From contig VGZH01000020.1 in assembly GCA_016872645.1 (NCBI GenBank), forward strand, positions 1-64,000: 64,000 nucleotides of DNA, in the 5' to 3' direction. The translations under genes were made by a program, and so were the position numbers. This document shows positions 25,728 to 35,700 of this stretch, piece after piece. Under the pieces are notes generated by a model that had not been told where the DNA came from, ran no database searches, and saw only the letters and a program-made list of their open reading frames with translations. The DNA is from Planctomycetota bacterium (lineage in GTDB: Bacteria > Planctomycetota > Planctomycetia > Planctomycetales > Planctomycetaceae). Position 1 is the stretch's first letter. Each line of letters begins with the position of its first letter.

Positions 25728-27302
25728 ATGAAGAAGGAAATGCTCGTCAACGTCCTGCAGCCGGAAGAGAGCCGCATCGCCATCGTTGAGGACGGCGTGC
25801 TCGAAGAGCTCTACGTCGAACGCAACAGCGTCGAGAGCTTCGCCGGCAACATCTACAAAGGCCGCGTGGTCAACATCGAGCCGAGTATTCAGGCCGCCTT
25901 CGTCGATTTCGGCGTCGGCCGCAACGGCTTCTTGCACGTCAGCGACGTCGAATACCAGTACTACAAACACCTCGCCCCCGAACGGGAGGAAGAAGGAAAC
26001 GGCCGCGGCCGCCGCCCGTTCAACGAGCGCAGTGTCCGCAACAAACCGCCGATTCAGAACATCTTCAAACGCGGCAGCGAAGTACTCGTGCAGGTCATCA
26101 AGGAAGGGATCGGCACGAAGGGGCCAACTCTCTCGACGTACATCAGCATCCCCGGCCGCTATTTGGTGCTGATGCCCGGACTCGCGCGAGTTGGCGTCAG
26201 CCGCAAGATCGAAGACGACGACAGCCGTCGTCGCATGCGAAAGATCCTTAATCAACTGCAACCACCCGCTGGTCTCGGTTTCATCATCCGCACCGCCGGA
26301 CTTGAGCGCGACGCGGCCGACCTACAACGGGATCTCGATTACCTCGTCCGTTTGTGGAAGGTGCTGGTCCGCCGAGTTCAAAAATATCACTCGCCGATCA
26401 GCATCTACGAAGACAGTGATCTAATGATCCGCACGATGCGCGACATCTATCGCGACGACGTCGAATCCGTCTGGATCGACGAACCAAAAACCTTCGAACG
26501 TGCTCGCGAGTTTATGACGGTCATCTCCCCCGATCACGCCGACCGCGTGAAGCTGTACACCGGCAAGGATTCAATCTTCCACCACTACCATATTGAAGAC
26601 GACATCGCTCGCATCCACGAACGGCACGTCCCGCTCAAAGGAGGCGGATCGATCGTCATCGACCAAACGGAGGCTCTCGTCGCCATCGACGTCAACAGCG
26701 GCAACTTCCGCTTCGACGACAACGCCGAGGAGACCGCCTATCAGATGAACCTCCGCGCGGCTGAAGAAATCTGCCGGCAGCTTCGCCTGCGCGATCTCGG
26801 CGGAGTGATCGTCAACGACTTCATCGACATGCGCGACGAACGTCACCGCCGTGGCGTCGAACGTCACTTCCGCGACCTGCTCCGCCGCGATCGAGCCCGC
26901 ACGAAAGCACTCCGCATCAGCCCTTTCGGCCTGATCGAGATGACTCGGCAACGCATCCGACCGTCGCTCCGCCGCAGCGTCTTCGAGAACTGCCCGACCT
27001 GCGCCGGCGTCGGCCTCGTGAAAACCGCCGAAAGCGTCGCGATCGAGGTTATGCGTCTGCTGATGACCGTCGCCCATCGCGAAGGGGTGCGAAAAATCGG
27101 GGTCGACGTCCACGAGCGAGTCGCCAACTACCTCAACAACCGTCGCCGCCGCGAAATTAATCAGCTTGAGGACAACGGCCGTCTAACCATCAATATCACG
27201 GCTCGTACGGACGTCAGCCCCAACCACCTCGAATGCCAGACCCAGGACGACTCCGGGAACGTCACTCGGATTCCAGTGGGGATTGACTCGAAATCACGCT
27301 AA
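25728..27302 (+). CDS. rng: Ribonuclease E/G family endoribonuclease
   Basis: A 524-residue RNase. An S1 RNA-binding domain spans about 36-140 (AGNIYKGRVVNIEPSIQAAF, GFLHVSD), with an acidic/Arg-rich loop (EREEEGNGRGRR) inside it. The catalytic Mg ligands are Asp321 in AIDVNSG and Asp364 in VNDFIDM; the Zn-link is CPTC (422-425). There is no long C-terminal degradosome scaffold, so it is RNase G-like in length, though RNase E-type genes of this length exist. It lies directly upstream of rplU, a frequent arrangement. Likely roles are rRNA processing and mRNA decay. Confidence 0.92.
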   Translation: MKKEMLVNVLQPEESRIAIVEDGVLEELYVERNSVESFAGNIYKGRVVNIEPSIQAAFVDFGVGRNGFLHVSDVEYQYYKHLAPEREEEGNGRGRRPFNERSVRNKPPIQNIFKRGSEVLVQVIKEGIGTKGPTLSTYISIPGRYLVLMPGLARVGVSRKIEDDDSRRRMRKILNQLQPPAGLGFIIRTAGLERDAADLQRDLDYLVRLWKVLVRRVQKYHSPISIYEDSDLMIRTMRDIYRDDVESVWIDEPKTFERAREFMTVISPDHADRVKLYTGKDSIFHHYHIEDDIARIHERHVPLKGGGSIVIDQTEALVAIDVNSGNFRFDDNAEETAYQMNLRAAEEICRQLRLRDLGGVIVNDFIDMRDERHRRGVERHFRDLLRRDRARTKALRISPFGLIEMTRQRIRPSLRRSVFENCPTCAGVGLVKTAESVAIEVMRLLMTVAHREGVRKIGVDVHERVANYLNNRRRREINQLEDNGRLTINITARTDVSPNHLECQTQDDSGNVTRIPVGIDSKSR

Positions 27303-27365
27303 CACCCGGCTATACTCCCCGACCCTTTACCGTCCCGAGCCAGAGTTTTGAGGAATTTTCGAGCC

Positions 27366-27725
27366 ATGTTCGCGTACATCGAAAACGGCAGCCATCAGTA
27401 TCGAGTTTCCAACGGCGACACTCTGTTGATTGACTTCGTCGACACCGCAAAAGCCGGCGATTCGATCACCTTCGACAAGATTCTGCTCGCTAACGGCGGT
27501 GGAGCCAGCGTGATTGGTGCCCCGTCGATTTCTGGAGCCAGCGTCACCGCCGAAGTCGTCGAACCGCTGGTCAAAGGGCCGAAGCTCGAAATCCAAAAGA
27601 TGCGCCGCCGCAAGAATTATCGCCGGCACACTGGCCATCGACAGGGATACACCCAAGTGAAGATCACCGGAATCACCGTTCCTGGCCTGCAAATCGTCGA
27701 GACCGCTCCAGCCGCCGGTGCTTAA
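27366..27725 (+). CDS. rplU: 50S ribosomal protein L21
   Basis: A 119-residue L21, starting MFAYIENGSHQYRVSNGDTL at ATG 27366 with GAGGAA about 11 nt upstream; the in-frame TTG 27348 is less likely. The KMRRRKNYRRHTGHRQGYT signature (about 79-97) is the rRNA-binding L21 motif. A TATACT hexamer at 27311-27316 could be a -10 box for a separate rplU transcript, but no good -35 was seen. L27 (rpmA), usually the next gene, is absent: a terminator follows at once. Confidence 0.95.
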   Translation: MFAYIENGSHQYRVSNGDTLLIDFVDTAKAGDSITFDKILLANGGGASVIGAPSISGASVTAEVVEPLVKGPKLEIQKMRRRKNYRRHTGHRQGYTQVKITGITVPGLQIVETAPAAGA

Positions 27726-27742
27726 TTGAACCTGGAAATCGC

Positions 27743-27773
27743 GAGAAAACCCGGTTTTTGGCCGGGTTTTCTC
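27743..27773 (+). terminator. Terminator after rplU
   Basis: GAGAAAACCCGG (27743-27754) pairs perfectly with CCGGGTTTTCTC (27762-27773) around a 7-nt loop. The T-run lies within the 3' arm. It closes the RNase-rplU unit. Confidence 0.8.
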
Positions 27774-27953
27774 ATGCGCGGTCGGGTGCGAGTTCGCAAT
27801 TGCTGCAGATCAAAACTCAGCCACCGGCTCGACCCATGATGAACCGCTTTTAATGATTCTTTCATTTTTTCCGAACTCGCTAAGCCTGCAATTCACCGAC
27901 AGGTTACGGCCACTCGGAATCGAATTTTGGATGTTCCGAAAGAATTCATCACC

Positions 27954-27981
27954 TTGACAATTCGGCCTGCCGATTTATAGT
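27954..27981 (+). promoter_or_regulatory. sigma70-type promoter of nrdJ
   Basis: A perfect TTGACA (27954-27959) and TATAGT (27976-27981) are spaced 16 nt apart. Transcription would start near 27988, giving a leader of about 200 nt before the nrdJ start. Confidence 0.75.
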
Positions 27982-27987
27982 TCCGAC

Positions 27988-28185
27988 CCGATTCTTACAT
28001 ACTAGATGCGGGGTTTGATCCATCTCGGCCCCACAATTAGTTGTGGTTCGATTCTCGTCGGGTGACTGGTTCTTGGTCGCCTGAAAATCACTGTATTTTC
28101 AACATTTTCCCGGCAAGAGGTCGCTTTCGAGCGGGTCATGAGGCCCCGGCTCCCTTTTGTTTTTTTCTCTTGGCTGAAGGAGTGC
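27988..28185 (+). promoter_or_regulatory. Structured nrdJ leader with possible attenuator
   Basis: The leader contains a 16-bp palindrome CCACAATTAGTTGTGG (28031-28046), a GAAAAT/ATTTTC hairpin (28083-28100), and finally a GC stem (28129-28135 with 28145-28152, one bulge) followed directly by a T-rich tract (28155-28167). The last element looks like an intrinsic terminator placed just before the ribosome-binding site. The palindrome resembles NrdR boxes in symmetry but not in their central ATAT. No B12 box was found. The function is inferred. Confidence 0.45.
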
Positions 28186-31100
28186 ATGATGCACGACGCC
28201 AATACGCTTTTGGATGCTGATTACCTTTCCGCTTCGACCACTCGTTCGCACAACGGGAACGGCCACGGGGGCAACGGACAAATGACTCGCGAAACCGCCG
28301 TTCGTAGCGTTCCCTCGTCCGGGCCGCACTTCACCCCGCAGACGACTCCCATGAAGATCGCTCCGCACTTCTGCCCCGCGAACGTCGACCCGTTCTCGAC
28401 GACCGAATGGGATTACCGCACCGCCGCGATCAAAGACGAAAACGGCAAGGTGCTCTTCGAGCAAACCAATTGCGAAGTCCCGAAGGACTGGTCTCCGCTC
28501 GCCACTAACGTTGTCGTCAGCAAGTATTTTTATGGCGAGCCGGGAACTCCCGAGCGTGAGACGAGCGTGCGACAAGTGATCCATCGGGTATCTCGTACGA
28601 TCGCCGACTGGGGCATTAAAGATGGATATTTCGCGACGCCAGCCGACGGCGAGACGTTCTACCGCGAACTGACCTGGCTCTGCCTGCATCAGCACGGTTG
28701 CTTCAACTCGCCGGTGTGGTTCAACGTCGGATTGTATCACCAGTACGGTGTCAAAGGTTCGCAAGGCAACTACCGCTGGGACGTTGAGACGCAGTCCATT
28801 CGCCGGCCCGACACGCCGTATGAATTCCCGCAAGGCTCGGCCTGCTTCATTCAGTCGGTCGACGACAACATGGAAGATATCATGCGTCTCGCTCGCAGCG
28901 AGGCGATGTTGTTCAAGTTCGGCTCGGGGACCGGCACCGATCTCTCCACGATCCGTTCGTCGAAAGAAAAACTCTCCGGCGGCGGAGTCCCGTCCGGGCC
29001 GTTGTCGTTCATGCGGGTCTACGACCAGATCGCAGCCGTCGTGAAATCCGGCGGAAAGACTCGCCGAGCGGCCAAGATGCAGAGTCTCAAAGACTGGCAT
29101 CCAGACATCCTCGAGTTCATCCAGTGCAAGACGAAGGAAGAGAAGAAGGCTCGCTTGTTGATTGATTCGGGCGAGTACGAATCGAACTTCAACGGTGAAG
29201 CATACAGCTCGATCATGTTCCAGAATGCGAATTTGTCGGTGCGTGTCAGCGACGAATTCATGCAAGCAGCCATCGAGGGCAAGAAGTGGAAGACGCACTG
29301 GGTCACCGATCCCAACAAGTCCGGCCCGGAATACGATGCGATGATGATGATGCGTGAGATGGCTTCCGGAACGCATTACTGCGGCGATCCCGGCGTGCAG
29401 TACGACACGACGATCAATCGCTGGCATACCTGCTCGAACACCGGCCGCATCAACGCCAGTAATCCGTGTTCGGAGTACATGTTTCTGGACGATACGGCGT
29501 GCAATCTCGCCAGCATCAACTTGCGCAAATTCTCTCGCGAGGGGAACAAGTTCGACATCGACGGTTTCCGTCGGGCATGCGCGATTTTCATCACGGCTCA
29601 GGAGATTCTCGTTGATCACGCGAGCTATCCGACTCCGGCCATTGCCGAGAACAGCCATCTGTTCCGCCCGTTGGGACTCGGCTATGCAAACCTTGGCAGC
29701 TTGCTGATGTCGTGGGGCATTCCGTACGACAGCGATGCCGGCCGTGGCGTGTGTGGAGCCTTGACGGCGTTGCTTAACGGGCAGGCGTATCTCACGTCGA
29801 GTCGTATCGCCAGCAGCATCGGACCGTTCGCCGGGTACGCCGAGAATGAACAACCGATGCTTCGCGTCATGTCGATGCACCGCGAGGCTGCCTACCGCAT
29901 CGACCCGTGTTGCCCGGACTATCTGCGGCAGGCGGCTCAGCAAGTTTGGGACGAGTGCCTCGAATCGGGCCGCAAGTACGGCTATCGAAACGCTCAGGCG
30001 ACGGTGCTCGCGCCGACCGGCACGATCGCCTTCATGATGGACTGCGACACGACCGGCATCGAGCCGGACATCGCGCTCATCAAGTACAAGCAGCTCGCAG
30101 GCGGCGGCATGTTGAAGATCATTAACCGCACTGTGCCGACGGCCCTCAAGGCGCTCGGTTACGATCAGCCGCAGATCGAAGGGATCCTCGACTACCTCGA
30201 AAAGAACGACACGATCGAGGGTGCTCCTGGCCTGATGAATGAGGACTTGCCGGTGTTCGACTGTGCTTTCAAAGCCGCCAAGGGAACTCGTTCGATCCAT
30301 TGGCGCGGGCACGTCAAGATGATGGCGGCCGCTCAGCCGTTCCTGAGTGGTGCCATCTCGAAGACGGTCAACATGCCATCTGATTCGACGGTCGAGGACA
30401 TCGAGAACGCCTACATCGACGGCTGGAAGCTGGGCCTCAAGGCGTTGGCGATTTACCGCGACGGCTCGAAGCAATCACAGCCGCTGAACACCTCCAAAGA
30501 GGGTGACAAGAAGAAAGCGGACGACGCCGTCGAGGCGATTCCCGGTCGTCCGGTTCGTCGCCGGTTGCCGGCCACTCGGCAGTCGATCACTCACAAGTTC
30601 AGCGTCGGCAATCACGACGGCTACATTACCGTCGGCCTGTTCGAGGACAACACTCCCGGCGAGCTGTTCATCACGATGGCCAAAGAGGGGAGCACGATCG
30701 GCGGCCTGATGGACGTCATTGGCACGCTGACTTCGATGGGCCTGCAGTACGGAGTGCCGGTGCAAGTCTTCGTCGAGAAATTCTCGCACAGCCGCTTCGA
30801 GCCCAGCGGTTGGACGAAGAACTCGGACATTCCGCACGCCAAGTCGGTGGTCGATTACATCTACCGTTGGCTCGGCATGGAATTCGTCGAAGGCTACCGC
30901 GAAGCCAATAGCCCGCGTTTCAACGGAAACAACGGACATGGCAACGGACACGCTCCGGCAGCGACGACCGCATCTGTCACCAAAGAGCTGACTTCGTTGA
31001 TCGAGACGCACGTCAACGGAGCCGGCTCGACTTCCGCGACCGCCCAACTCGGCAACGCGAGTTCGGCCCAGGACGTGTTGCCGGAATCAGGCGACAGCCC

Positions 31101-31233
31101 GGCCGTTCGCAACAAGCAGTTCGCTCGCTTCCAAAGCGACGCCCCTGCCTGTGACAGTTGCGGAGCCATCACTGTCCGCAACGGCAACTGCTACCTCTGC
31201 CACAACTGCGGAGCCAGCATGGGCTGTTCTTAG
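28186..31233 (+). CDS. nrdJ: Adenosylcobalamin-dependent (class II) ribonucleotide reductase
   Basis: A 1015-residue reductase converting ribonucleotides to deoxyribonucleotides. ATG 28186 follows GAAGGAG; a longer frame from 28138 would overlap the leader hairpin. Motifs: CFNSPVWFNVG, AMLLFKFGSGTGTDLS, the active-site NPCSEYMFLDD region, VLAPTGTIAFMMDCDTTGIE, and a C-terminal zinc-type CDSCG...CYLCHNCGASMGCS carrying the redox cysteines. This fits vitamin B12-dependent NrdJ. A low-complexity Gly/Asn/His linker (NGNGHGGNGQ near the N-terminus and NGNNGHGNGHAP late) occurs twice. A terminator follows at 31369. Confidence 0.95.
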   Translation: MMHDANTLLDADYLSASTTRSHNGNGHGGNGQMTRETAVRSVPSSGPHFTPQTTPMKIAPHFCPANVDPFSTTEWDYRTAAIKDENGKVLFEQTNCEVPKDWSPLATNVVVSKYFYGEPGTPERETSVRQVIHRVSRTIADWGIKDGYFATPADGETFYRELTWLCLHQHGCFNSPVWFNVGLYHQYGVKGSQGNYRWDVETQSIRRPDTPYEFPQGSACFIQSVDDNMEDIMRLARSEAMLFKFGSGTGTDLSTIRSSKEKLSGGGVPSGPLSFMRVYDQIAAVVKSGGKTRRAAKMQSLKDWHPDILEFIQCKTKEEKKARLLIDSGEYESNFNGEAYSSIMFQNANLSVRVSDEFMQAAIEGKKWKTHWVTDPNKSGPEYDAMMMMREMASGTHYCGDPGVQYDTTINRWHTCSNTGRINASNPCSEYMFLDDTACNLASINLRKFSREGNKFDIDGFRRACAIFITAQEILVDHASYPTPAIAENSHLFRPLGLGYANLGSLLMSWGIPYDSDAGRGVCGALTALLNGQAYLTSSRIASSIGPFAGYAENEQPMLRVMSMHREAAYRIDPCCPDYLRQAAQQVWDECLESGRKYGYRNAQATVLAPTGTIAFMMDCDTTGIEPDIALIKYKQLAGGGMLKIINRTVPTALKALGYDQPQIEGILDYLEKNDTIEGAPGLMNEDLPVFDCAFKAAKGTRSIHWRGHVKMMAAAQPFLSGAISKTVNMPSDSTVEDIENAYIDGWKLGLKALAIYRDGSKQSQPLNTSKEGDKKKADDAVEAIPGRPVRRRLPATRQSITHKFSVGNHDGYITVGLFEDNTPGELFITMAKEGSTIGGLMDVIGTLTSMGLQYGVPVQVFVEKFSHSRFEPSGWTKNSDIPHAKSVVDYIYRWLGMEFVEGYREANSPRFNGNNGHGNGHAPAATTASVTKELTSLIETHVNGAGSTSATAQLGNASSAQDVLPESGDSPAVRNKQFARFQSDAPACDSCGAITVRNGNCYLCHNCGASMGCS

Positions 31234-31239
31234 TCCTGT

Positions 31240-31265
31240 GGAGTGCGCGATGTCAGTCCCGCTTT
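31240..31265 (+). repeat. Copy of the GGAGTGCG...CCGCTTT spacer repeat
   Basis: 26 bp with the same ends and GTCAG centre as the arms of the repeat at 14484-14594. It sits 7 bp after the nrdJ stop codon. Confidence 0.7.
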
Positions 31266-31368
31266 GGATCTCTACTAGCCGGGAATCCAAAATGGTGCTG
31301 GCACCTGTGTACTCCAAAATTCCAAAACGCACGGGATGCTGCTGACGGAGCGGCTGGTCTCGGCATCG

Positions 31369-31407
31369 AGCACCCCAGTCCAAGTTGGAGGGACCGGGGT
31401 GCTTTTT
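31369..31407 (+). terminator. Terminator of nrdJ
   Basis: AGCACCCC (31369-31376) pairs with GGGGTGCT (31396-31403), the stem extends inward with GTCC/GGAC after one mismatch, and TTTT follows. It ends about 170 bp past the nrdJ stop. Confidence 0.8.
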
Positions 31408-31557
31408 CGTTGATCTGGCATAACGAACGGCAGGGGCTCGATTGGTTCCCATTCCGTGCGGCGAATTGCATACTGATCGCCCGACGTTGACCGATAGCTT
31501 GGCCGCGTGGCGGCAGGCATCGAGACAAAACGAGAATCCCCCAGCAGGAGTTGAATC

Positions 31558-32643
31558 ATGCGAGCGATTCGTTTGGTGCCCTGTGTTGTCACTGGTCTGT
31601 TGCTTTCGATGAGTGCCGCTTTCGCAGCGGAATGGGGCTTGAAGGAAGGAACACCGGAAATCAAATCCGCCGGGGCGCTGGCCTTCGGCCCGGACGGGAT
31701 TCTGTTTGTCGGCGATGCGAAGGGTGCGACCGTCTTCGCCATCGGCACCGGCGACACGAAGGGTGATCCGAGCAAGGTGCAGCTCAACGTCTCTGGGTTG
31801 AATGCGAAAGTCGCCGAGACACTCGGCGTGAATGCTGACAAGATCACGATCAATGATCTCGCCGTGAATCCGCTGACAGGCAATGTCTTTTTGTCGGTGT
31901 CCAAAGCGGGCAGCCCGGCAGTCGTGAAGGTCGCCAACGATGGCAAGCTCAGCCAGGTTGGGTTGGCGAAGGTCGCGTTCCAGAAAGTGGAACTGCCGAA
32001 TGCTCCGGAAGACAAAGAAGTCGCGACGAAACGAGGTCCGGCGAATCTGCGCAACCAATCAATTACTGACCTCGCTTATGCCGAAGGGAAGGTTTACGTC
32101 TCGGGCGTCGCGGGGGGATCGCCCTCCAACGTGCGCGAGATTCCGTTCCCGTTCACCGATGCGAACGCCGGCACGAGCGTCGAAATCTATCACGGCGCTC
32201 ACGGCCGTTTGGAAGACAACGCGGTTGTACGCACGTTCCTGCCGATCAACATCGATGGCGAAGCGAGCTTGCTGGCTGGTTTCACTTGCACGCCACTCGT
32301 GAAGTTTCCGGTGAACACGCTCAAGCCGGGTGAGAAGACTCGCGGCACGACGGTTGCCGAACTCGGAAACCGCAATCAGCCGCTCGACTTGATCGTCTAC
32401 AAAAAGGACGGCAAAGACTTTCTGTTGATGTCCAACAGCGCTCGCGGCGTGATGAAGATCAGCACCGACGGCATCACCAAGAATCCCGGCATCACTGCGC
32501 CGGTCACGGGCGGTGGCGTTGCCGGCCAAACCTACGAGACGATCAAGGAACTCGAAGGTGTCGTGCAGCTCGACAAGCTGAATGCCACGCATGCCGTGAT
32601 CGTGACCAATGCGTTTGAGCTGCGGACGATCGCCCTGCCATAA
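31558..32643 (+). CDS. Secreted beta-propeller-like hypothetical protein
   Basis: A 361-residue protein with GCAGGAG 7 nt before the ATG and a Sec signal (MRAIRLVPCVVTGLLLSMSA, cut near AFAAEW). Repeated strand pairs such as GALAFGPDGILFVGDAKGAT, NDLAVNPLTGNVFLSVSKAG, SITDLAYAEGKVYVSGVAGG and DLIVYKKDGKDFLLMSNSA suggest a six- or seven-bladed propeller. There is no catalytic motif or heme site. It is followed by a terminator at 32680, so it is monocistronic. No named family can be assigned. Confidence 0.7.
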   Translation: MRAIRLVPCVVTGLLLSMSAAFAAEWGLKEGTPEIKSAGALAFGPDGILFVGDAKGATVFAIGTGDTKGDPSKVQLNVSGLNAKVAETLGVNADKITINDLAVNPLTGNVFLSVSKAGSPAVVKVANDGKLSQVGLAKVAFQKVELPNAPEDKEVATKRGPANLRNQSITDLAYAEGKVYVSGVAGGSPSNVREIPFPFTDANAGTSVEIYHGAHGRLEDNAVVRTFLPINIDGEASLLAGFTCTPLVKFPVNTLKPGEKTRGTTVAELGNRNQPLDLIVYKKDGKDFLLMSNSARGVMKISTDGITKNPGITAPVTGGGVAGQTYETIKELEGVVQLDKLNATHAVIVTNAFELRTIALP

Positions 32644-32679
32644 CGTGGGGCAGGTTTTCAACCTGCCAAGCAATTTGTA

Positions 32680-32707
32680 GGACGGGCACTCTGGCCCGTC
32701 CTTTTTT
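32680..32707 (+). terminator. Terminator formed by a spacer repeat
   Basis: An 8-bp GC stem (32680-32687 with 32694-32701) and six T residues (32702-32707). The stem belongs to the repeat copy 32677-32701, which matches the 3' arm at 25271-25296. A second small hairpin (GGCAGGTT/AACCTGCC) lies just upstream at 32650-32667. Confidence 0.85.
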
Positions 32708-32775
32708 GGTGAACCGCCGGACGGCCAAGCGTGTTCATCCTCCATTTGGCCCGTGCTTTCAAATTAGAGGCCCGA

Positions 32776-35700
32776 ATGCTCCGAACGGCTCGCAGAGTTT
32801 GCTTCATTGCGATTGGCCTGCTGGCACAACTCGTGACAACTGTGTTCGGACAAGGCTTATCGCCTGATGAGGCCCTCAAACGGATGAAGGTCGCTGACGG
32901 CTTTGAGGTCAGTGTCGTCGCCAGCGAGCCGCTCGTCAGGCAACCGGTGGCGATTGAGTTTGATGATCGTGGCCGATTGTGGGTCATTCAGTATTTGCAG
33001 TACCCAAATCCAGAAGGCTTGAAGCGAGTCCAAGTCGATCGCTTCTCGCGGACGAAGTACGACCGTGTTCCCGATCCGCCGCCGAAGGGGCCGCGAGGAG
33101 CGGATCGAATCACGATCCTCGAAGACACCGACAGCGATGGCCGCATGGATCGCGGCAAGGATTTTATCGATGGCCTGAATCTCACGACGGGGATCGCGTT
33201 CGGGCATGGCGGCCTGTTCGTGCTCAACGTGCCGTACTTACTTTTCTATCCCGACAAGAATCGGGATGACGTTCCGGACGGCGATCCCGAAGTGTTGCTC
33301 AGCGGTTTTGGCATGGAGGACGCGCATAGCGTCGCGAACTCGCTGACGTTTGGGCCAGACGGTTGGCTCTACGGCTGTCAGGGGAGCACCGTCACCGCGA
33401 ACGTGCGCGGCATCGAGTTTCAGCAAGGCGTCTGGCGCTATCATCCGCTGACTCGCGCGTTTGAGCTTTTCTGTGAGGGTGGAGGCAACTCGTGGGGGCT
33501 GGATTTTGATCGCGCGGGCCATTTACTTTACAGCACGAACTGGGGCGGCCATGTGTTGCTGCACGGCGTGCAGGGGGCGTATCTCGTCAAAGCGTTCGCC
33601 AAACATGGAGCGTTGCACAACCCACACGCCTACGGCTTCTTCGATCACGCGCCGCACAAGAACTTTCGGGGCGGGCATGTGACCGTCGGCGGCATTGTCT
33701 ATCAGGGGGACTCGTTCCCGGCCTCATTTCGAGGCAAGTACATCGCCGGCGATTTGCTTGGCCACGGAGTTTATTGGCACGACATCGAACCGCGCGGCTC
33801 GACGTTTCAGACAGCGCATGGCGGCGAGTTGCTGGTCGCGAACGATCCCTGGTTCGCCCCGACTGACGTGACGATGGGACCGGACGGAGCGATTTACGTT
33901 TCCGATTGGCACGACTCACGAACGGCGCATCCCGATCCCGATGCCGAATGGGACCGCTCGAACGGCCGCATCTATCGCATCGCCGCAAAGGGGACGAAGC
34001 CCGCCGCGCCGATCGACTTCGCCAAGCTGTCGGACGACGAGTTGCTCAAGCTGCATTCACACCGCAGCCAATGGAACGTGCGACACGCGCGACAAGAGTT
34101 GGCAAGACGCTCGCCCCCCCCGCACGACGCGACAGCGAGTGGTCAACCGGTGAACGACCACTCGCTCACGCGTCGTGCTATTGTCGAGAAGTTGCAACAA
34201 GCCGCGCTCAGCATTCGCGTCGGCGAATCCGCCGCGCTCGAGGCGTTGTGGTCACTCAATGCCTGTGGTGGTTTCAACGAAGCGCTGGCCTTCCAGCTAC
34301 TCGATAGCCCTTACGCCGCCGTGCGGATGTGGACGGTGCGGTTGCTGGGGGATCCGCAGAAGGCCGTCTCGACCGAAATGGCTCATCGCTTGGACGACTT
34401 TGCGGAACAAGACACGTCGGTGGCCGTGCGGATGCAGCTTGCTTGCACAGCCGCGCGGTTGCCGGCGAATCAAGCGCTTCCGATCATCAACGCGAACATC
34501 AACCGCGACATCGACAATGCCGATCCGTTCGTCCCGCTGCTCTGGTGGTGGGCCGTCGAACGTCACAGCGTCAGCACGGACAACGGCGTTGATGGTCGCA
34601 ATGAAGTGATGAAGCGGTTCGTGCGACCGTCGCTGTGGAAATCGAAGCTCGGCAGTCAGACGTTGCTGCCGCGACTGCTGCGGCGGTACGCGGCCAGAGG
34701 AACTCCCGTCGATCACGAGTCCTGCCTGAAGCTGATCCAAGCGGCACCAAATGAGACCGAGCGGGACCAGTTGTCTGGCGTTCTCCTGACGGGTTGGAGG
34801 GAAGCCCCGCGAAAGTCGCCGTCGGAACCGGCTCCATTGTCGTCCGGGCTGGCGGCACACGTTTTAGCTCGATGGAACATGAAACCGGACGACAACGCAT
34901 TACTCGCATTCGCGTTGGCACTGAGAGAGCCGGCTGCCTACTCGCGAACGTTGAGGGAGATTCTGAATTCGCAAACGAATGCGAATCGTCGTGTCGCCCT
35001 TTTGGGTTTGTTCGCCGATTGCGTGGAACCGGATTCTGTCGAGCCATTGTTGGGTTTGACTGTCATGTCGAACGAGCCAGAGTCGGTTCGTTCGGCTGCG
35101 CTTGCAACCGTGTCACGCGTGAGTAGCGAGGAGGTCACCTCACGTTTGCTGACGGAATTCTCGCTGTTTCCGCCAAATCTCAAGACTCAAGGCATCGACG
35201 TACTGCTCAGCCGCAAAGCCTCGGCCGCCGCGCTGTTGAAGCAAGTCGATCGCGGCGACCTCAAGCCGAGCGAACTGTCCGTCGATCAAGTCCGTCGCTT
35301 CGCGTTGTTCGAGGATGCGGAAGTCGGTGCGCTGGTCACCAAGCATTGGGGCAAACTCAACGCGGCGACTCGCGAAGAAAAACTTGCCGAGGTGCGACGG
35401 CTCAACAACGACCTGCGAGCGACTGGCGGAAATATCGAAGCCGGCAAGGCGGTCTTTAAGAAACACTGTGCAGCGTGCCATCAGATTTTTGGCGAAGGGA
35501 CGAAGCTCGGCCCGGACCTGACGGCGGCCAATCGGAAGGATCGCGATTACCTGCTCATCAGTCTGGTCGATCCCAGCGTCGTCATCCGCAAGGAGTTCTT
35601 GTCTCACATCGTGCAGACGCGTGACGGCCGAGTCCTCAACGGCTTGGTCATCGAACGGAACGACGCCGGGCTGACGATCGCCAACGCGAAGAACGAACGA

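Noticed and set aside
28010-28070. tRNA-like string (GGTTCGATTCTCG) in the nrdJ leader
   Set aside because: The T-arm does not pair properly and no acceptor or anticodon arm can be formed.
27781-28185. Cobalamin riboswitch before nrdJ
   Set aside because: No B12-box and no conserved core could be matched by eye. A GCCACT string at about 27909 lies upstream of the promoter and is therefore not in the leader.
28099-30474. 791-codon open frame on the minus strand opposite nrdJ
   Set aside because: It is exactly antisense to a well-recognised reductase. Such long shadow frames arise from high third-position GC; there is no ribosome-binding site or family resemblance.
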